64,000 nucleotides of DNA from contig OX578286.1 of assembly GCA_951217055.1 (NCBI GenBank), positions 8,844,033-8,908,032 of the forward strand, given 5' to 3'. The position numbers were made by a program, and so were the translations under genes. Shown here one piece after another: positions 60,363 through 64,000 of the stretch. The stretch's first letter is position 1, and every line of letters starts with the position of its first letter. This DNA comes from Gerris lacustris (lineage: Eukaryota; Arthropoda; Insecta; Hemiptera; Gerridae). The notes under the pieces were generated by a model. That model ran no database searches. It was not told the origin of the DNA and worked only from the letters and a program-made list of their open reading frames with translations.

Positions 60363-61194
60363 TTCTCACTTACGTAGAATATATAAGGAAATTATTATGA
60401 TGGCGCAAAAGATTCGATATGAAAAAAAATACACATTAAAAGATCCCCCTATGCCCTTTTGCTTGCAAGCTTTTCGAAGCTAACAGATGTCAGTGAGAAC
60501 TTTTTGATATTTTTATGTTTAGGCTATGGAACATAAGTCAAAAACGTTACGTTACTTTTAGCTTAAAAACTCAGAAAAGTATAACAGGGAGTTAAAAAGC
60601 TATAGGAGGTGTTTAATCCAGTCTCCAGCTGTTGGGCCTCCCTCCACCGCACGTCATTGGGCCGAAGAGAGTCGAAAAGATTTAAACGTGTGACAGGGAG
60701 TTAGGAAACTACTGAAGGTTGCCATCAACTCTCAGCCCTCTCGGCCTACCTAATATGAAGGCATATTAACAATTCGTAGAAGGCGGGCCGGCGCCTTTGA
60801 ATTCAGTATTTTGTAATCAAGCCGCGGCAGTGCCGGTGTGGAGATAAGAATAAAAATTATCTTCCATCTACTTTTATCAATTACAATTAAATTACCCCGA
60901 TTTTATTTCATTTTATGTCGGTAGTTTACGCAGAGCGAAAACATGAAAATGTCTCACTGTCGCGGACTCATATGCAAGAAGTACTTTTTTTTGTCTCCGA
61001 TTTTTAAAAATTTCATGAAAATAATCCTTTTGGTCAACTTTTTGGTCTCTTTTACGTCTGTCTATCTGACTATTCTTTTAACATTTTATAATAATCTCCA
61101 CTAACACTTCATATTTAAACTCATACCTAGAGAATTTTTCTGATCAAATTACAATTTACGGTAGAGAACTTTGATAAAAGATAAAATAAATAAA
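60363..61194. other. Mixed remnant: A stub, a GC-richer segment, and decayed D sequence
   Basis: 60363-60420 carries ATGATGGCGCAAAAGATTCG of A. 60580-60860 is markedly richer in GC, with ACAGGGAGTTA repeated (60584 and 60694) and no frame or family I recognise. 60980-61080 echoes D (GTCTCCGATTTTTAAAAATT, GTCTGTCTATCTG). Confidence 0.4.
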
Positions 61195-62098
61195 ATGATT
61201 ATTGCTTCCGAGCTTACCTGAGGTAACGGAACCTAAAAACAGTTAGTTAATTATGTCTCCGATTTCAAAAATTCCAAGACAGAAATCCGTTTCAGACATC
61301 AGGGATCATTTTTGGTTCCGTGTCTGTCTGTCGGTCTGTCGTTCAATTTTTGCGAACCAACATATCTTTAAAACTATAAGTCCAATTTTAATGAAATTTG
61401 TATGGTAGGTCATAAGTAGCTCATTGTTGGTTCCATATAAGCTAAACAACATATCTTTAAACTAAAATCTCCAATTTTAATGAAATTTAGATTATTGGTC
61501 ATAATTAGTAACTTATAGATTATAGCCCTTTGTTGTGAGTGAGTCCAACTTTCAATCTTCTGCGCCTACTCGATTCTCTTCCAAAAGTGTACAAACATAC
61601 ATTTATTTACACCTTTATCTTCAAAAGTAATCATTGAATTTTGATGGTTTGTCGAAAGTAGACCGCAGATAGCACCAGATTAATTTCAACCGTCTGCGCT
61701 CTTTAAGTTATGCTAAAATTTTGACAGATTTCAAAAATTGGAAGGTAAATCTGCACTATTTGGCCCACCAATTTCTAATTGTCCGATTTACTTACAATTT
61801 TTTTTTTTAACTGTTCTTTTTTACATTTTAAAAACGATTCCAGTTGTACCATCTTGATAACTTTAGTTTTTTTTGTTTTTTTTTAACGTAAAGTGTAATT
61901 TTCTTAGGGACATGGACATGATGAAAGGTGATGCTTAGTTTATGCAAGTAAATCGGGCAATTAGAAATTGGTGGGCCAAATAGTGCCGATTTACCAAATT
62001 GAATTTGACAAAAATAGGTTGTAAAAGCATAAAATCATTAAAGTATACGAAATAGGACGCGAGGAAGCTATGTGCCACACTAATTGGCACACTATTTT
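61195..62098 (-). mobile_element. Family D copy, sense minus, holding a family P MITE
   Basis: Hairpin region GCTTCCGAGCTTACCTGAGG (61205), (GTCT)n, shared tail phrase partly duplicated, and the right terminal repeat GAGGAAGCTATGTGCCACAC. A 251-bp MITE sits just before the terminal repeat. Confidence 0.8.
61744..61995. mobile_element. Family P MITE with about 48-bp terminal inverted repeats
   Basis: GGTAAATCTGCACTATTTGG at the left and its near-exact inverse at the right. Flanks AAATTGGAA and AAATTGAAT may be a decayed 8-9-bp duplication. Copy 31046-31467 is nested in a hAT. Confidence 0.8.
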
Positions 62099-62328
62099 CA
62101 TTTTTTGACCTAGTTAATGCCAATTTACCTAGTTGGGATAGGCAGCTTGTCTATACAGTGTATTACAGTCTTTAACTAAATCAATTTGGGTTCAAAACAA
62201 GTTCTATATTATTATTCTACAAAATATATTAACTGTGTTAGTGTAACGTTATAAGTTTGAAGCCCAGATTACACAAAATGTATAAATGTAAAAAAAAATA
62301 ATTTCCAAATGATTAGTTTCAATTATGT

Positions 62329-62331
<3 letters not shown>

Positions 62332-62412
<81 letters not shown>
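62332..62412. repeat. (TA)n microsatellite, about 80 bp
   Basis: Uninterrupted alternating TA. Confidence 0.95.
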
Positions 62413-62415
<3 letters not shown>

Positions 62416-62940
62416 CTTATATTTATTTGGCGTTTCGAGGTGATTTATTATTTAGTCGTATACATGATTTTAAATTAAATTTTACAAAATAAAAAACAAG
62501 GTTGCACTGCGTTATTGATATTTGCGCAAATGAACAAGTTTTTTTTTTTTTTAATTCTTGTCCATTTGCTTTAAAATGACCTCACAAAAAGAAGGCTAGG
62601 AGTCTAATACTACCTAATTACTTTGAGGACAATTCTAAGTAATTAATTTATTCTGTGGGCGTGTAGCGTGAATTGAATTACAAATCATATGCAAATTAGT
62701 TCTGATACACTGAAATGTTTATTTATTTGATTTTATTATTATTATTATTTTTTTTTTACTCTCTTATTTTTATTACAAATGTATAGAGGAAGTATTGTGA
62801 TTGGGTAAATTAAACTTTTTAAGGCGTTCTAAGCTGTTAAGACTTTATACGCAAGGGTATCATCTATGTAGGGAAAATTGCGTATTGCAAACATTGAAAT
62901 GGAGTTATATTATACTATATATATCTTAATTATTATATAA
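62413..62940. other. Gene-free AT-rich stretch
   Basis: TTGCGCAAATGAACAAG and CTTGTCCATTTGC form a loose inverted pair around a T-run near 62520-62570. Nothing else recognised. Confidence 0.5.
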
Positions 62941-64000
62941 AATAGTATATTACGCGTCTAGTGCGGAAAGTAGCATTTTTCATGCGAATGTGGAGTTTGC
63001 ACCCGAGCAACAGCGAGGGTAGTAAAACCACACGAGCAAAGCAAAATGCCGTTTTCGCACGAGTACTTTATCTACGATTGTTGGATTTTTATAATAAATA
63101 CAGAAAAAAATAGACTGCCAATTAGTGTGGCACAAAGCTTCCTCGCATCCTATCATGAACTATAACAATTATTGTTATATTGTTTATTTTGTAAAAACTA
63201 TTAATAGTTTTAGCGATCTTTAACACTTCAAAGCGGTGTCGCTGTTGGTTTTACTAAAAAATTGTATTTAAAAAAAATGTTTGTCTCATTGAATAGATGA
63301 AGTTAGATTTTTTCCCCGACCTAAAATTCCAATTTTAAATTTAAAGTTTTTGTTTACGCGAGCGTTGCTCGTGAACGCTTGGACAGATAACGTTGTCCAA
63401 CGAACTCATCCTGGGCATTGGTAAAATGAACATGTCTACCAAATTTCATCAAAATCGGTCGACATTTAATCAAGTTATCGTCGCACGTTTCATAATTCGC
63501 GGACACAGACCGACAGACAGACAGACAGAAAGACACGAGACCAAAAATGTTCCCTGATGTCTGAAACGGATTTCTGTCTTGGAATTTTTGAAATCGGAGG
63601 CATAAAAGTTTTTCGTTTTCAAAAGTGAACACAATGCTTCCGTTACCTTCGGTAAGCTCGGAAGCAATATTTAATAAACTTCCTGTATGTAAGTTCGTAT
63701 TTCTCTTTTGATAAAGATGACATTAATTCATTAGTTGTATTTTGTGCCGAATTAATTATTTCGGGAGACTTATTATTCTCCCCCATTTTCGTCATAATGA
63801 CATAAATCACATTGCTTTTCACTAAAAACTCGGTACAGACAGTTAATTATTAAACAAACAACAAATTAGATTTGTTAAATGTAAAAAAACTCGCTAATCG
63901 TGCGTTAAGGTGAAAAATTCTTCTTTTTTACCGTACTAGGGCGGAAAAAAAGGAATTATGAAACTCGCATGCGCAATGAATACAAGTACGAAAAGAATCA
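62941..64000 (-). mobile_element. Family F element interrupted by D, running off the window
   Basis: The F left part (62941-63110) has the stem-loop and ACTTTATCTACGATTG. F resumes AATAAACTTCCTGTATG at 63673. The F5 frame keeps the PPEIINSAQNTTNELM stretch but its ATG is followed at once by TGA after a two-base loss. Confidence 0.75.
63111..63672 (+). mobile_element. Hybrid D element with an O/G-type middle, inside F
   Basis: Left TAGACTGCCAATTAGTGTGG (D end), middle 63185-63500 like O (GTTTACGCGAGCGTTGCTC), (GACA)n at 63511-63530, then the D tail ending in the perfect hairpin with arms GCTTCCG/CGGAAGC and inner GTTACC/GGTAA (63632-63665). There is no D right terminal repeat here: the hairpin plus short AT tail is the end. 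Confidence 0.7.

Overview
This window looks like intergenic or heterochromatin-like DNA from an AT-rich eukaryotic genome, most likely an arthropod and probably an insect. That judgement rests on three things: no recognisable host gene, long (TA)n tracts, and dense layers of short non-autonomous transposable elements whose tails match a style common in insect genomes (an 'AAATTTCATNAAAATCGG' stretch, then (GACA)n, then a terminal hairpin and an A-run). I could not assign an order or species. I found no convincing host protein-coding gene, tRNA gene or rRNA gene. Nearly all long open frames are shadows of satellites, (TA)n tracts or transposon relics.

The repeats fall into families that I define by comparing copies within the window; the letters are mine. 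A (about 600 bp), D (about 0.6-1.2 kb), G (about 790 bp), H, J, L, M and O share the tail layout above. E (about 240 bp) is a DNA element with 26-bp terminal inverted repeats and perfect 8-bp target duplications in five copies. F (about 500-570 bp) carries a damaged N-terminal peptide resembling a tyrosine-recombinase (Crypton-type) protein. K is a large fold-back element with TA duplications. Three hAT elements (8-bp duplications) and one tiny hAT MITE sit next to two TAA-duplicating, PIF/Harbinger-like elements. L carries a 5S rRNA-like promoter module on its sense strand.

Layout. 1-6.4 kb: an A copy, then an older A copy split by a G/D composite and by a 2.9-kb hAT, which itself holds two head-to-head A copies and one E. 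7-10.8 kb: a broken A copy, (TA)n tracts and a D copy. 10.8-12.6 kb: degenerate tandem repeats and an E copy whose inner dyad is amplified to a 74-bp array. 13-24 kb: J, D copies (one with a hAT, one with E, one with F), H and E. 25-29 kb: G, a MITE and two minisatellites (106 bp and 86 bp). 30-36.4 kb: a three-level nest (PIF-like > hAT > MITE), F copies inside D and inside family N, and tandem I copies. 37.6-42.9 kb: E, M, K, L and J with a two-level nest. 43.9-47 kb: a 90-bp satellite with 450-bp higher-order structure and a strand-switch palindrome, then a 28/122-bp minisatellite. 47.7-64 kb: L, F, H, E, a 60-bp minisatellite, I, E interrupted by G, E interrupted by A, D, and finally an F copy interrupted by D at the window edge.

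The elements do not form a pathway. What the window offers is a readable insertion history. Empty sites elsewhere in the window confirm several insertions, and D and F have inserted into each other, so they were active over overlapping periods.
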